DNA from: a bacterium
GTDB lineage: Bacteria > Patescibacteriota > Minisyncoccia > Phycocordibacterales > Phycocordibacteraceae
Direction: 5' to 3'
DNA length: 41,672 nucleotides
Assembly (NCBI GenBank): GCA_021794425.1
Contig: JAJYQV010000001.1
Span: forward strand, 1 to 41,672
Shown: piece by piece, positions 16,522 to 28,547 of the stretch
Numbering within the stretch: position 1 is the stretch's first letter
Layout: each line of letters opens with the position of its first letter
Position numbers and translations under genes: made by a program
The notes under the pieces: generated by a model
Told to the model about the DNA's origin: nothing
Database searches by the model: none
The model's input: only the letters and a program-made list of their open reading frames with translations

Positions 16522-18414
16522 ATGGCAAAAATCCTTGGTATCGATTTGGGAACGACAAACAGCGCGATGGCGATCGTCGAGGGCGGCGAGCCGCGCGTGC
16601 TCGAAAACGCAGAAGGCGCGCGCACGACCCCGTCCATCGTCGCGATAGGGAAGAACGGCGAGCGCATCGTCGGTACGCTCGCGAAGCGTCAGTCGGTGAC
16701 AAACCCGCTCAACACCATCTTCCAGATCAAGCGCTTCATCGGCCACACCTTCGACGAGCCCGAGGTGCAGAAGGACAAGGCGGCCGTGCCGTTTGAGATG
16801 CGTAAAGCCGACAACGGCGGCATCGAGGTAAAGATGAATGATAAGTGGTACCGCCCGGAAGAGATCTCAGCGATGATCCTCGGCAAGATGAAGGCCGATG
16901 CTGAGGCAAAGCTCGGCGAGAAGATCACCGAAGCGGTCATCACCGTGCCGGCCTATTTCAACGACGACCAGCGGAGCGCCACCAAGGCAGCCGGGCAGAT
17001 CGCCGGCCTCGAGGTGAAGCGCATCATCAACGAGCCGACCGCTGCCGCGCTCGCGTACGGCTTCAACAAGAAGAAAGACGAAAAGATCGCGGTCTTCGAC
17101 TTCGGCGGCGGTACCTTCGACATCTCGGTGCTTGAGGTAGGCGGCGACGTGATTGAAGTGAAGAGCACCGACGGCGACGCGCACCTCGGCGGCAAGGACA
17201 TCGACCAGAAGATCATCACCTGGCTCGCGGAAGAGTTCCGTAAGGAGAGCGGCATCGACGTGATGGGCGATGCGCTCGCGCGCCAGCGCCTTGACGAGGC
17301 TGCCGAAAAGGCAAAAATCGAGCTGTCGAGCGCGATGGAGACCGAGGTCAACATCCCGTTCCTCACGAGCGACGCGTCGGGCCCCCGCCACCTGCTCATC
17401 AAGATGACGCGCGCCAAGCTCGAGGAACTCTCGGCAGAATTCATCGAGCGCGCGATGGCCATCACCAAGCGCGCGATGGAGGCTTCGCCGTTCGGCGTTG
17501 CTGACGTGAACGAGGTCATCCTCGTGGGCGGCCAGACCCGCATGCCGGCCATCCAGACGGCTGTGGAGAAATTCTTCGCCAAGAAACCGAACATGAGCGT
17601 GAACCCGGATGAGGTCGTCGCCATCGGCGCAGCCATCCAGGCGGGCATCCTGCAGGGCGACGTGAAGGATATCCTCCTCGTGGACGTGATCCCGCTCTCG
17701 CTTTCCATCGAGACCATGGGCGGCGTCGCTACCAAGCTTATCGAGCGCAATACCGCGATTCCGACCAGCCGTTCGCAGACGTTCTCCACCGCCGCCGACA
17801 ACCAGCCGTCGGTGGAGATCCACATCACCCAGGGCGAGCGCGCCATGAGCGCCGACAACAAGTCGCTCGGCAAGTTCATGCTCGACGGCATCCCACCAGC
17901 TCCCCGCGGCATGCCGCAGGTCGAGGTGACCTTCGACGTGGATGCGTCCGGCATCCTCACCGTGAAGGCGAAAGAGAAAACGACCGGCAAAGAGCAGAGC
18001 ATCCGCATCGAGGGCTCGACCGGCCTCTCCAAGGAAGACATCGAGAAGATGAAGGCCGATGCTGAGGCAAACGCCGCAGAAGACGAGAAGCGCAAGGAGC
18101 TCGTCGAGGTGAAGAATGTCGCCGAGCAGAGCATCTACGCTGCCGAGAAGGCGATCAAGGAGAACGGCGAGAAGGCCGGTGCTGAGGTGGTCAAAGAGGT
18201 CGAGGACAAGATCACCGACCTGAAGAGCGTGAAAGACAAGGACGACCTCGCGGCCATCAAGTCGGCCACCGAGGCACTCTCAACGACCCTCTCGAAGATC
18301 GGCGAGGCGATGATGAAGAACCAGCCGGCAGGCGAGGCTCCGAAGGAAGGCGGCGATCAGACCCCGCCGGAAGCAGGAGCGACCGACGCCGAATTCAAAG
18401 AAAAGCCTGAGTAG
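16522..18414 (+). CDS. dnaK: Chaperone DnaK (Hsp70)
   Basis: [41 protein letters not shown] and further Hsp70 signatures. Confidence 0.98.
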   Translation: MAKILGIDLGTTNSAMAIVEGGEPRVLENAEGARTTPSIVAIGKNGERIVGTLAKRQSVTNPLNTIFQIKRFIGHTFDEPEVQKDKAAVPFEMRKADNGGIEVKMNDKWYRPEEISAMILGKMKADAEAKLGEKITEAVITVPAYFNDDQRSATKAAGQIAGLEVKRIINEPTAAALAYGFNKKKDEKIAVFDFGGGTFDISVLEVGGDVIEVKSTDGDAHLGGKDIDQKIITWLAEEFRKESGIDVMGDALARQRLDEAAEKAKIELSSAMETEVNIPFLTSDASGPRHLLIKMTRAKLEELSAEFIERAMAITKRAMEASPFGVADVNEVILVGGQTRMPAIQTAVEKFFAKKPNMSVNPDEVVAIGAAIQAGILQGDVKDILLVDVIPLSLSIETMGGVATKLIERNTAIPTSRSQTFSTAADNQPSVEIHITQGERAMSADNKSLGKFMLDGIPPAPRGMPQVEVTFDVDASGILTVKAKEKTTGKEQSIRIEGSTGLSKEDIEKMKADAEANAAEDEKRKELVEVKNVAEQSIYAAEKAIKENGEKAGAEVVKEVEDKITDLKSVKDKDDLAAIKSATEALSTTLSKIGEAMMKNQPAGEAPKEGGDQTPPEAGATDAEFKEKPE

Positions 18415-18418
18415 CAGG

Positions 18419-18441
18419 GTGGGGGAGTCTGACTCTCCCAC
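18419..18441. repeat. Small palindromic element, copy 5 (after dnaK stop)
   Basis: GTGGGGGAGT-CTG-ACTCTCCCAC; 10-bp stem with one G:T pair, 3-nt loop. Confidence 0.75.
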
Positions 18442-18450
18442 ATGCAACCC

Positions 18451-18486
18451 CCCGCGGCGCTTCGCGCCGCGGGACTTGCTTTTTTA
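18451..18486 (+). terminator. Terminator after dnaK
   Basis: CCCGCGGCGC-TTC-GCGCCGCGGG followed by ACTTGCTTTTTT. Confidence 0.75.
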
Positions 18487-18538
18487 TGCATAGTGTGTAT
18501 AATATAGTTTGTTCAAACCAGCCCTTTGGGAGAAAATC

Positions 18539-18862
18539 ATGCGTAATCACACGTTGGATATCCTGGCCGGTATGGCCGCATTGTTCTTCGGCATCGTCGC
18601 CGTCAACGCTCTCAGGCACGACGACGTCGTATCTTTCACCCGTGTTTATCTGCGCACGTGTGCGCTCGACGCGCGCCAATGCATCGGCGGCACCGTGCGG
18701 ACGCCGGACGGTATCGTCCGGACGATTGACGACTGCCGCGCCCAGTGCGGCCTCAACCAGTACGACGTCCGCCAGCTCGTCCGCGACTGGCGCGGAAAGT
18801 CCATCGAGGAGCAGCAGGGCCTGATCATCACTTTGCCCTCCGCTCACAAAACGATGGTTTAA
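18539..18862 (+). CDS. Uncharacterised small membrane-anchored protein
   Basis: N-terminal hydrophobic segment [23 protein letters not shown] near 18498; SD GGGAGA; own terminator. Confidence 0.6.
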   Translation: MRNHTLDILAGMAALFFGIVAVNALRHDDVVSFTRVYLRTCALDARQCIGGTVRTPDGIVRTIDDCRAQCGLNQYDVRQLVRDWRGKSIEEQQGLIITLPSAHKTMV

Positions 18863-18875
18863 CCCTCACGTTCCC

Positions 18876-18908
18876 AAAAGGCAGCCCCCGGCTGCCTTTT
18901 TTTTATTT
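18876..18908 (+). terminator. Rho-independent terminator
   Basis: AAAAGGCAGCC-CCC-GGCTGCCTTTT plus T tract. Confidence 0.88.
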
Positions 18909-18936
18909 TGCATACCAAAAACAGAACCGGTATAGT
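18908..18936 (+). promoter_or_regulatory. dnaJ promoter, predicted leaderless transcript
   Basis: TTGCAT - 17 nt - TATAGT, then 6 nt to ATG 18943. Confidence 0.65.
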
Positions 18937-18942
18937 ATGCCC

Positions 18943-20040
18943 ATGGCAAAGGACTACTACCAAGTGCTCGGCGTCGACAAGAAGGCGACCCAGGACGATA
19001 TCAAGAAAGCGTTTAGGAAGCTCGCCCACAAGCACCACCCGGACAAGGGCGGTGACGACGCGACGTTCAAGGAGGTGACCGAAGCGTACGCGGTCCTCGG
19101 CGACGAAAAGAAGCGGCGCGAGTACGACACCTACGGACAGTCGTTCCCGGGTGGCGCCGGTGGCGCGCAGGGCAACCCGTTTGCGGGCGGGCAGAACCCG
19201 TTCGGCGGATTCGACTTCTCGCAGTTCCAGCAGGGCTTCGGGCAGGGCGGCGTCGAGTTCGACATGGGCGACCTCTTCGGCGACCTCTTCGGCGGCGGCC
19301 GGGCAGCGCGCACAGCGCGCGGGCGCGACATTTCGATCGACCTCGAGATCCCGTTCAAGGACGCCGTCTTCGGCACCGAGCGCACGGTGCTCATCGGCAA
19401 GGTCTCGACCTGCGACACGTGCCATGGTTCGGGCGGGAAGCCCGGCACTGAGCTTGAAACCTGCAAGACGTGCAACGGCAAAGGCCGCGTGCAAGAAGTA
19501 CGCAGCTCTCCGTTTGGACAGTTCTCAAGCGTACGCACCTGTACCGCCTGTGAAGGTGTCGGAAAGATCCCGAAAGAAAAATGCCCGGATTGCAAAGGCC
19601 ATGGCGTGAAGCGGAAAGAAGAAGAGATCAAGATCGGCATCCCCGCAGGCATCGACAATGGCGAAATGATCCGCCTGCCGCAACAGGGCGAAGCGATCAA
19701 GACGGGCACCGCGGGCGACCTCTACGTCAAGGTTCATGTAAAGCCGCACCCGACCTTCCGCCGCCAGGGACACAATCTCACCATGGACCTTCCGGTCAAG
19801 CTCACCGACGCGCTTCTGGGCACCACAATCTCCATCGAGACTCTTGAAGGGAAGACGCTCGAGGTGAAAATCCCGCAGATGAAGCGCGCCGAGGAGCACT
19901 TGCGCGTGCGCGGCAAGGGCATCCCGACCGGCGGAAGCTCGGCCGGCGACCTCATCATCCGCCTCGAGGTGGCGCTCCCGCACAAGCTCTCCGGCAAAGC
20001 TAAAAAATCGGTCGAAGAGCTCAAGAGCGAGGGGCTCTAG
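18943..20040 (+). CDS. dnaJ: Chaperone DnaJ (alternative start 18937)
   Basis: [35 protein letters not shown]-domain; CxxCxGxG zinc-finger repeats. Confidence 0.97.
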   Translation: MAKDYYQVLGVDKKATQDDIKKAFRKLAHKHHPDKGGDDATFKEVTEAYAVLGDEKKRREYDTYGQSFPGGAGGAQGNPFAGGQNPFGGFDFSQFQQGFGQGGVEFDMGDLFGDLFGGGRAARTARGRDISIDLEIPFKDAVFGTERTVLIGKVSTCDTCHGSGGKPGTELETCKTCNGKGRVQEVRSSPFGQFSSVRTCTACEGVGKIPKEKCPDCKGHGVKRKEEEIKIGIPAGIDNGEMIRLPQQGEAIKTGTAGDLYVKVHVKPHPTFRRQGHNLTMDLPVKLTDALLGTTISIETLEGKTLEVKIPQMKRAEEHLRVRGKGIPTGGSSAGDLIIRLEVALPHKLSGKAKKSVEELKSEGL

Positions 20041-20061
20041 TTATAAACAGACGAACGCAAA

Positions 20062-20086
20062 CGCGCGCCGGCAGAGCCGGCGCGCG
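20062..20086. terminator. GC-rich hairpin after dnaJ, 5' of the next -10
   Basis: CGCGCGCCGGC-AGA-GCCGGCGCGCG; no clear U tract. Confidence 0.5.
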
Positions 20087-20103
20087 CTGCTATACTATTT
20101 CCC

Positions 20104-20625
20104 ATGACCGCAGCCGACGGCATCGCCCAGGTGAATACGTTCGCGACCCACACGGCGCTCACGGCATGGGGTGTGGCGAGCGCGTTCCTCGCGATTATCG
20201 TCCTCTCCGCCGCGTTCTTTCTCTTTGCACGATACGTTGGACGCGGACCATTTGTCGCGCTCCTGCTCTCACTCTATGGCGCCTACGCGATATACCTCTC
20301 GTTCCCCTTTGACTCGCTCATCCCGACCGCGCCGGCACTCACCGCACTCCTCTGGCACCTCGGCCTCTATGCCGGCCTTGCGTTCGCGTTCTACCTCATC
20401 CTGCGTCGCGTCGTTGTCTCCGATTTCCTCTACATCGGCATCTTCGGGCTCATCGCGCTCTCGTTCCTCGGTGCCGGTTTCCTGCTCGCGCTTGGCTACC
20501 ACGTCTTCGCAGTGACCGCCGTCTATCATTTTACGCCTGCTATCGCCGCGCTCTTTGAGCCAAACCAGTACTTCTTCTGGTGGTTCGTCGCCCCTGCCGT
20601 CGGACTCTTCTTCCTCGCACGCTAA
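20104..20625 (+). CDS. Uncharacterised multi-pass membrane protein
   Basis: 173 aa with several hydrophobic helices; TATACT 7 nt upstream of ATG. Confidence 0.7.
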   Translation: MTAADGIAQVNTFATHTALTAWGVASAFLAIIVLSAAFFLFARYVGRGPFVALLLSLYGAYAIYLSFPFDSLIPTAPALTALLWHLGLYAGLAFAFYLILRRVVVSDFLYIGIFGLIALSFLGAGFLLALGYHVFAVTAVYHFTPAIAALFEPNQYFFWWFVAPAVGLFFLAR

Positions 20626-20647
20626 TTTTGTGTTATAACACACGCTT

Positions 20648-22426
<1,779 letters not shown>

Positions 22427-22443
22427 TCTGCTACGCTAGCCGT

Positions 22444-24240
22444 ATGGAATCAGAAGCATCGAAAGAACCACCGGTGACGCTCGGCGAGGGAATGCGCGGG
22501 GTGTGGCGGCACGTGCGCGAATACAAAGGCACGGTCATCCTGCTTTCCGTACTCGGGATCATCTCGGCTATCGCAAATGGCGCCGTGCCGTACGTGACCG
22601 GCCGCTTCTTCGACTCGCTCGTCGCGCTCTCGAGAGGGCAGACACTCGCATACTCCGGACTCCCGTATTGGGTACTTATGCTAGCCATCTGGGCGGCAAT
22701 TCAAATCATTGCCAACGGGATCGACTTCGTGCTGGACCGCAAACGCCGGAAGATCGATAGCGGCCTGCAACCGAAGATTCAAGCAGCCGGGTTCGTGCAT
22801 CTGCTCAAACTCCCGTTGGCTTACCATGCGAACGAACAGATCAACGCGGTCGTTTCTAAGATGAGCTACGCGAGCTACCGTATCTCCTCTATCGTAGAAA
22901 ATACCATCCAGATTGTGCCACAATTTCTCTCTGTCATCATCGGCATCGTTCTCGCTGCGAGTATCAGCCTTCCTATGGCAGGCGTCCTTGCCTCTGGAGT
23001 ACTCGTCTATGTGATTCTGCTCGCTTTCATCTTGCGCCCGGTTGCCGTCATGGAGCACACCGTGCAGCAATCCTGGGGCGATATGTGGGATGACGCCGCG
23101 GCGGCGGTACAGCAGGCGGCGACAGTAAAACAGTCTGTGGCAGAAACATACGAAATTGCAAAAGTGCGAAAGAATCTGACCGAGGAAATCCCCGCACTTT
23201 GGTTTTCTATTCAAAAAATATGGAGTAACGTTAACTTCTTTCAGCGGAGTATCGTCTTCGTAACGCAACTTGTCATCTTTATCTCCTCGGCTCATTCGGT
23301 AGCAAGCGGTTCGATGACCATCGGAGACCTCATCGCACTGAATGGCTATGCGCTGCTCTTTTTCGGCCCTTTTGTCACGCTTGGAGGAAGTTGGCAGGTT
23401 TTCCAGAACGGCATCACATCGGCCGGCCTCATAGAACGTGTCTTCAATCGGGTACAAGAAAACTACCACCCGAAAGACGCCCGCATCGCAGGCGAGACGC
23501 CCGGCACAGTCGCATTCGAAGACGTCACCTTCCGGTACGAGGAGAAGCACGAGCCGGTGCTCTCGCATTTCTCGTTCGAAGCGCAGCCAGGCCAGTCGGT
23601 CGCGTTTGTCGGTGAGTCTGGGGTGGGGAAGAGCACCGCCGTCTCGCTCATCTCCGGTTACTACTTCCCGGGCGAGGGCCGCGTCCTCGTGGATGGCGTC
23701 GACACGCGCGTGTGGGATCTCACCGCGCTCCGGCAGAAGATCGCGGTCGTCCCGCAGGAAGTCGCGCTCTTCAACGACACCATCCGCACGAACATCCGGT
23801 ACGGCTCTTTCGACGCGACAGACGAGCAGGTCGAGGCTGCCGCGCGCGAAGCGCACATCCACGACTTCATAGAGAAGCAGCCGGAGGGGTACGACACGAT
23901 CGTCGGCGAGCGCGGCATCAAGCTCTCGGTGGGGCAGAAGCAGCGCCTCGCGATCGCCCGGGCGATCCTCCGCAATCCCGAGTTCCTCATCCTCGACGAG
24001 CCGACCTCGGCGCTCGACCCCGAGACCGAGCGCCTCGTCACCGAATCGCTCCACAAGCTCATGCAGGGCCGCACGACCTTCGTCATCGCGCACCGCCTCT
24101 CGACCGTCCGCAAAGCCGACCTCATTCTCGTGGTCAAAGACGGCACCGTCGTCGAGCGCGGCAGCCACGATGAGCTCATGGCGATTACGGGCGGCACCTA
24201 CCGCCACCTCTACGAGCTCCATGTCGGTCTCCATGAGTAA
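22444..24240 (+). CDS. ABC transporter, fused permease/ATPase, subunit 2
   Basis: Walker A GESGVGKST, signature LSVGQKQ, Walker B FLILDEPTSALD; adjacent to subunit 1. Confidence 0.93.
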   Translation: MESEASKEPPVTLGEGMRGVWRHVREYKGTVILLSVLGIISAIANGAVPYVTGRFFDSLVALSRGQTLAYSGLPYWVLMLAIWAAIQIIANGIDFVLDRKRRKIDSGLQPKIQAAGFVHLLKLPLAYHANEQINAVVSKMSYASYRISSIVENTIQIVPQFLSVIIGIVLAASISLPMAGVLASGVLVYVILLAFILRPVAVMEHTVQQSWGDMWDDAAAAVQQAATVKQSVAETYEIAKVRKNLTEEIPALWFSIQKIWSNVNFFQRSIVFVTQLVIFISSAHSVASGSMTIGDLIALNGYALLFFGPFVTLGGSWQVFQNGITSAGLIERVFNRVQENYHPKDARIAGETPGTVAFEDVTFRYEEKHEPVLSHFSFEAQPGQSVAFVGESGVGKSTAVSLISGYYFPGEGRVLVDGVDTRVWDLTALRQKIAVVPQEVALFNDTIRTNIRYGSFDATDEQVEAAAREAHIHDFIEKQPEGYDTIVGERGIKLSVGQKQRLAIARAILRNPEFLILDEPTSALDPETERLVTESLHKLMQGRTTFVIAHRLSTVRKADLILVVKDGTVVERGSHDELMAITGGTYRHLYELHVGLHE

Positions 24241-24258
24241 CGTGGTAGGATAGGGATA

Positions 24259-24741
24259 ATGGCACAAAGCAGAGAAAAAGAGGGAACGACGCTTGAGACA
24301 CTCGCCCGGATTATGACGAGCGGGTTTGAGAAAGTTGACAAGCAATTCGAGAATGTCACCAAGAAGTTCGAGCAGGTGGACCTGCGATTCGAGCAGATTG
24401 ACCGCCGGTTCGGTCAATTCGATACCCGCTTTGAGCAGAACGGCCAACGCCTGACGCAGATCGAATACCGTCTGAAGGACTTGAGTCGTGACCAAGACGA
24501 ACTCTCGCGCATGGTCGCCGAGGGATTTGACGAGCTCGGCTCCGAGATGAACGAACGTATAGACAAGCTCGGGGCGAAGATGGATCAGCGTTTTACCGAA
24601 ACCGACGACCGGTTGCTGCACGCCGAGCGCGCGGCTGTAAAAGCACATGAACTCGCACTCGACCTCAAAGAAGAAACGGCAGCGATGCATACTGCCGTCA
24701 CCCTGAACTCGCAGCGTATAACCGTACTAGAAACCGTATGA
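24259..24741 (+). CDS. Coiled-coil protein of unknown function
   Basis: Repeated FEQVDLRFEQIDRRFGQFDTRFEQNGQRL pattern; stop overlaps the tyrS start (ATGA). Confidence 0.7.
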   Translation: MAQSREKEGTTLETLARIMTSGFEKVDKQFENVTKKFEQVDLRFEQIDRRFGQFDTRFEQNGQRLTQIEYRLKDLSRDQDELSRMVAEGFDELGSEMNERIDKLGAKMDQRFTETDDRLLHAERAAVKAHELALDLKEETAAMHTAVTLNSQRITVLETV

Positions 24742-25994
24742 CTCTTGCCGACGAACTCAAAGCACGCGGACTCGTGGAGCACGCCTCGGCCGAACCGGAA
24801 GAGATCCTCAGAACCACCCGCACCGTCTACCTCGGTATCGATCCGACCGCCGACTCGGCACAAGTGGGCAACCTTGCTGTCATCCTCCTCATGAAGCGCC
24901 TCAGCGACGCCGGCCACAAGCTCGTCTTCCTCGTGGGTGGCGCGACCGGCATGATCGGTGACCCGAAAGAAAAAGGGGAGCGCTCGCTTCTCGACGAGAA
25001 GACCCTCGCGAAAAACACCCGCGCGCTCAAAGCGCAGCTCAAAGAAATCCTCGGCACCAAAGTCCGCTTCACCATGGTCGACAACGCCGATTGGTTGGGC
25101 CGTGAGAAACTCATCCCGTTCCTGCGCGACGTGGGCAAGCACTTCACGGTGAACGACCTCGTGAAGCGCGACATCATCCGCAAGCGTCTTGAGACGCCAG
25201 ACGAGAGCATCTCGTACACCGAGTTCACCTACGCGCTCCTCCAAGGATTCGATTACTTCGTCCTCAACGAGAAGTACGGCGTCGACCTCCAGGTGGGAGG
25301 GAGCGACCAGTGGACGAACATCCTCTCGGGCGTCGACCTCATCCGTAAGCGCTCGGGGAAGCAGGCGTACGCGCTCTCGATGCCGATCATTACCGACGCG
25401 TCCGGCAAGAAGTTCGGCAAGAGCGAGGGCAACGCGGTCTGGCTCGACCCCAAGAAGACCTCGCCGTTCTCGTTCTACCAGTTCTGGATCAATCAGCCCG
25501 ACGCAAACCTCGAGACGTACCTCAAGGTTTACACGTTCCTCCCGTTGCCGGAGATTGGCGCCTTGATGGAGCTCCACCGTCGGAACCCGGGCGAGCGCCA
25601 GGCACAGGAGACCCTCGCTCGGCTCGTCACCGAGATCGTGCACGGCCCGGGAACGACCGCCGCGGTCGCCGCCGCTTCCTCGGCGCTCTTCGGCGGCACG
25701 CCGTTCGCCGAGCTCTCGCGCGAGGCGCGTGAGGTCGCGCTCGCCGAAGCACCGTCGGTGTTCCTAACGAAGGAGCTTATCGAAGATGGTTTTTCGCTTG
25801 CCGAAGCGCTCGTAGCAGGAGGGCTCGCAAAGAGCAAGAGCGACGCGCGCCGCCTCATCGAAGGGAAGGGCATCACCCTCTCCGGCTTTCCGATCCAAGA
25901 CCCCGACCAGAAGCTCTACCCGGGCGACCTCCCGGAAGGCTTCGCTCTCGTGCGCCGCGGCAAGCAGGGCGTCCTCATTCTCGTTTTGAAATAA
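24738..25994 (+). CDS. tyrS: Tyrosyl-tRNA synthetase
   Basis: YLGIDPTADSAQVGNLAVILLMKRL, GGSDQWTNILSGVDLIRK, KKFGKSEGNAVWLD, C-terminal S4 domain. Confidence 0.97.
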   Translation: MTLADELKARGLVEHASAEPEEILRTTRTVYLGIDPTADSAQVGNLAVILLMKRLSDAGHKLVFLVGGATGMIGDPKEKGERSLLDEKTLAKNTRALKAQLKEILGTKVRFTMVDNADWLGREKLIPFLRDVGKHFTVNDLVKRDIIRKRLETPDESISYTEFTYALLQGFDYFVLNEKYGVDLQVGGSDQWTNILSGVDLIRKRSGKQAYALSMPIITDASGKKFGKSEGNAVWLDPKKTSPFSFYQFWINQPDANLETYLKVYTFLPLPEIGALMELHRRNPGERQAQETLARLVTEIVHGPGTTAAVAAASSALFGGTPFAELSREAREVALAEAPSVFLTKELIEDGFSLAEALVAGGLAKSKSDARRLIEGKGITLSGFPIQDPDQKLYPGDLPEGFALVRRGKQGVLILVLK

Positions 25995-26002
25995 AGATTC
26001 AC

Positions 26003-26758
26003 ATGCCCACCGATCAAAATACGTTCGGCCTACTCAGCAAAGCATACAGTAATGCACGGCGCGGTTACCCAGACGAGTTGTATGAATATCTGCGAAACCT
26101 CATCGGCAACACCAACGCCGTAACGATAGACCTCGGGTGCGGGACGGGCATCTCAACCAGAGAACTCAAAGCGCACGGGTTTGAGGTTATCGGCGCTGAC
26201 AAAGAGCAGGGAATGGTTGCCGAGGCGTTGCGAGAAACTCCAGATATTCCATACGTTGTTGCCGGGGCGGATAGCATCCCGTTCGAATCCGATCATTTCG
26301 ACCTATGCACTGCCTTTACGGCATTCCATTGGTTCAACACAGAACTTGCGCTTACAGAGATACGGCGCGTGCTAAAGAATGGCGGTCTTTTCTTCGCGGC
26401 GCTCAAGATGAATCACAAATCAGAGGATACCGAGGGGTTCCGGAAAGGCTACCAGGCAATCTATCGCAAATATGCGGGCAACACATTCAGCACCCTAAGC
26501 GACCACGACAATAGAGAGTTTTTGGCGAAGCTTTTTACGAATCTCACAGAGAAGACATTCTACGTCGAGGAGCGCTACACCGTAGACGAAATGCTCACGC
26601 TTGCACAATCACTCAGTCTCTGGAATCTCGTGTCTGACGGGAACCGACCGAAGATGCTGCAAGAACTTAGAGATTTTTATGAGCAGCACCTCATAGACGG
26701 GATGGTGGTAAGGAAACAAGAAATTGCAACCGTTGCCGCGACAAAGGCGGTGGCATGA
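26003..26758 (+). CDS. Class I SAM-dependent methyltransferase
   Basis: VTIDLGCGTGISTRELKAHGFEVIGADKEQGM...FDLCTAFTAFHWFN. Confidence 0.88.
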   Translation: MPTDQNTFGLLSKAYSNARRGYPDELYEYLRNLIGNTNAVTIDLGCGTGISTRELKAHGFEVIGADKEQGMVAEALRETPDIPYVVAGADSIPFESDHFDLCTAFTAFHWFNTELALTEIRRVLKNGGLFFAALKMNHKSEDTEGFRKGYQAIYRKYAGNTFSTLSDHDNREFLAKLFTNLTEKTFYVEERYTVDEMLTLAQSLSLWNLVSDGNRPKMLQELRDFYEQHLIDGMVVRKQEIATVAATKAVA

Positions 26759-26761
26759 AAA

Positions 26762-26783
26762 AGGCCTGCGCATGCGCAGGCCT
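26762..26783. terminator. Bidirectional hairpin between convergent genes
   Basis: AGGCCTGCGCATGCGCAGGCCT perfect palindrome. Confidence 0.6.
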
Positions 26784-27178
26784 CAAAGCAATCGTTGGAT
26801 TTTCATCTTCGTCCCGTCTCCGCGGAACTCCTCTAAGGTACTCTCGACTACCGTACCGGCGTTCGGGTCAGCATGAATGACCGTGCCGCATTCGGTAGCG
26901 ATGCCGACGTGACCCGGGGCGTTGTAACGAGCCGCTCCGAACACGAACACCAGGTCTCCCGCCATACGTTCCTCAAGAGGTACGTTCTGGCCCATCTCAT
27001 TTTGCTGAGACAGCGGAAGCGCGGTGCCGATTAGAGCGTACAGGTACGCTGTCAAGGAAGTGCAAGAAACTTTTCCCGGTGCCTCCGCAAGGGAAGCGTG
27101 CCGGTCATACACCGCCTGATTGATCAACTTGCGCGCCCCGGCCACCAAGACCAGGCGCTTTTCTTCGCGCGTGGTCAT
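26783..27178 (-). CDS. NlpC/P60-like peptidase
   Basis: VSCTSLTAYLYALIG (Cys) and GHVGIATECGTVIHAD (His) arrangement; SD GGAGG before ATG. Confidence 0.75.
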   Translation of the reverse strand: MTTREEKRLVLVAGARKLINQAVYDRHASLAEAPGKVSCTSLTAYLYALIGTALPLSQQNEMGQNVPLEERMAGDLVFVFGAARYNAPGHVGIATECGTVIHADPNAGTVVESTLEEFRGDGTKMKIQRLL

Positions 27179-27202
27179 GGTAACCTCCTCACTTGGTTAC
27201 TT

Positions 27203-28203
27203 CTCCCCACCTTTGAAATAGGACAGCACACGTGCGCTAACGTACGGTCATATGAAGCAATACAAACATCTGTGCCATGAGGAGCGGTTCATGATCGAAA
27301 CGCTTCTCAAGAAATACGTGGCCATCCGAGAGATCGCCCGGTTCCTGGGGAGAAGCCCCAATACCGTCTCCCGTGAGATACGGAAGAACTCGGTGCAGGG
27401 CGCGTATCGTGCCGACAAAGCCAAACAGAGGGCATACTTCAAACGATGGAGAAGCAAACGCCAGTGCCTCAAGGTGGCGACTGACCGATTCCTGCACCAC
27501 TTCGTGGATGAGAAGCTGCGGGAGAAGTGGTCACCCGAGCAGATCAGCGGGTATCTAGAGAAGGAGCTCGGTATCGTGTGTTCTGCAAAGGCCATATACA
27601 AGTTCGCCCGTCGCCGCTGCTATGACCGGTACCTCTTCTGGGGCTGGAACAAGCGCAAGGGAGGAAGGAAGCAGTATCACTATGGAAACCAGAAAGATGG
27701 GAGGAAATACATAGACGAGAGGCCAGTACTTGATGGCCCTGGACACCTTGAGATGGACTTCGTCGTCTCCAGGCAGAGTACCTGGGTGTTCCTGGTCTTA
27801 GCGGACCGGCACACCCGGAGGACCTGGGTACGGAAGCTGCCGGACAGAAAGCGCGGCACTGTCCGTGCCGCGCTTTCTGAGCTGTTGTCCGGGGTTGAGG
27901 TTAAGAGCATCACCACCGACAACGATATTGCCTTCTCGAACTGGAGGGAACTCGAGGTTCTCCTCGCTGCTCCATTGTACTTCACCCACCCGTACCACTC
28001 CTGGGAAAAGGGGCTGGTGGAGAACACCAACCGGTGGATCCGGTGCTTCGTGCCGAAGAAGCGAGATATCGGGTCGGTGACTCAAGAAGAGATGCGAGAG
28101 ATACATGCCTTCTTGAACGACCGACCGCGTGCGGTGATTGGCTTCGCCATCCCCTCGCGCTATTATTCAGACATCGCGTGTCCTATTTGAGGGGTTTGGG
28201 GAG
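27203..28203 (+). mobile_element. IS30-family insertion sequence
   Basis: Imperfect terminal inverted repeats CTCCCCACCTTTGAAATAGGACA (27203-27225) and TGTCCTATTTGAGGGGTTTGGGGAG (28179-28203) around a transposase. Confidence 0.8.
27252..28190 (+). CDS. IS30-family transposase
   Basis: N-terminal HTH (REIARFLGRSPNTVSREIRKN), DDE-type core (LEMDFV...TTDNDIAFSNW...HPYHSWEKGLVENTNRWIR); stop lies in the right inverted repeat. Confidence 0.93.
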   Translation: MKQYKHLCHEERFMIETLLKKYVAIREIARFLGRSPNTVSREIRKNSVQGAYRADKAKQRAYFKRWRSKRQCLKVATDRFLHHFVDEKLREKWSPEQISGYLEKELGIVCSAKAIYKFARRRCYDRYLFWGWNKRKGGRKQYHYGNQKDGRKYIDERPVLDGPGHLEMDFVVSRQSTWVFLVLADRHTRRTWVRKLPDRKRGTVRAALSELLSGVEVKSITTDNDIAFSNWRELEVLLAAPLYFTHPYHSWEKGLVENTNRWIRCFVPKKRDIGSVTQEEMREIHAFLNDRPRAVIGFAIPSRYYSDIACPI

Positions 28204-28273
28204 GGTTAATCGCCAGTTTTAAATATGCTACTTATTTATACTAAAGTCAAGCAGTTTCTCGACCCATTTTCTC

Positions 28274-28324
28274 ATGCTCGTCCGCTGCGGCAAGCAGAGC
28301 GTTTTGATTTTGCATACCAAATAA
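28274..28324 (+). pseudogene. Relic resembling the tyrS 3' end
   Basis: MLVRCGKQSVLILHTK* vs tyrS C-terminus ALVRRGKQGVLILVLK*: 11/16 residues identical, same stop position. Confidence 0.6.
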
Positions 28325-28376
28325 GATAAAATGTTCTTGTTGTCAGGCGCGCATTCTCCGCAACTTGACAAAGTAA

Positions 28377-28459
28377 GCGTCGGTGGTAGAGTGGTCAATT
28401 ACAACAGGCTGTAAACCTGTCGGCTTCGGCCTACGTTGGTTCGAATCCAACCCGGCGCA
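28377..28459 (+). tRNA. tRNA-Tyr (GTA)
   Basis: Acceptor GCGTCGG/CCGGCGC, anticodon stem ACAGG/CCTGT with loop CTGTAAA, long variable arm, T arm GTTGGTTCGAATCCAAC. Confidence 0.92.
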
Positions 28460-28473
28460 CCGTAGAGCCACCC

Positions 28474-28514
28474 AAACAGACACGCGCCCGCCTCCGGCGG
28501 GCGCGTGTCTGTTT
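28474..28514. terminator. Strong hairpin after tRNA-Tyr
   Basis: AAACAGACACGCGCCCGCC-TCC-GGCGGGCGCGTGTCTGTTT, perfect 19-bp stem. Confidence 0.7.
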
Positions 28515-28547
28515 GGCGGGTCTTGCGGGTGGTGCTAGGATGCGCGC

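Noticed and set aside
16867-18134. 318- and 393-aa minus-strand ORFs
   Set aside because: Antisense shadows of dnaK.
22681-24690. 669-aa minus-strand ORF
   Set aside because: Antisense to the second ABC transporter gene, low-complexity Arg/His/Leu-rich composition, no recognisable domain.
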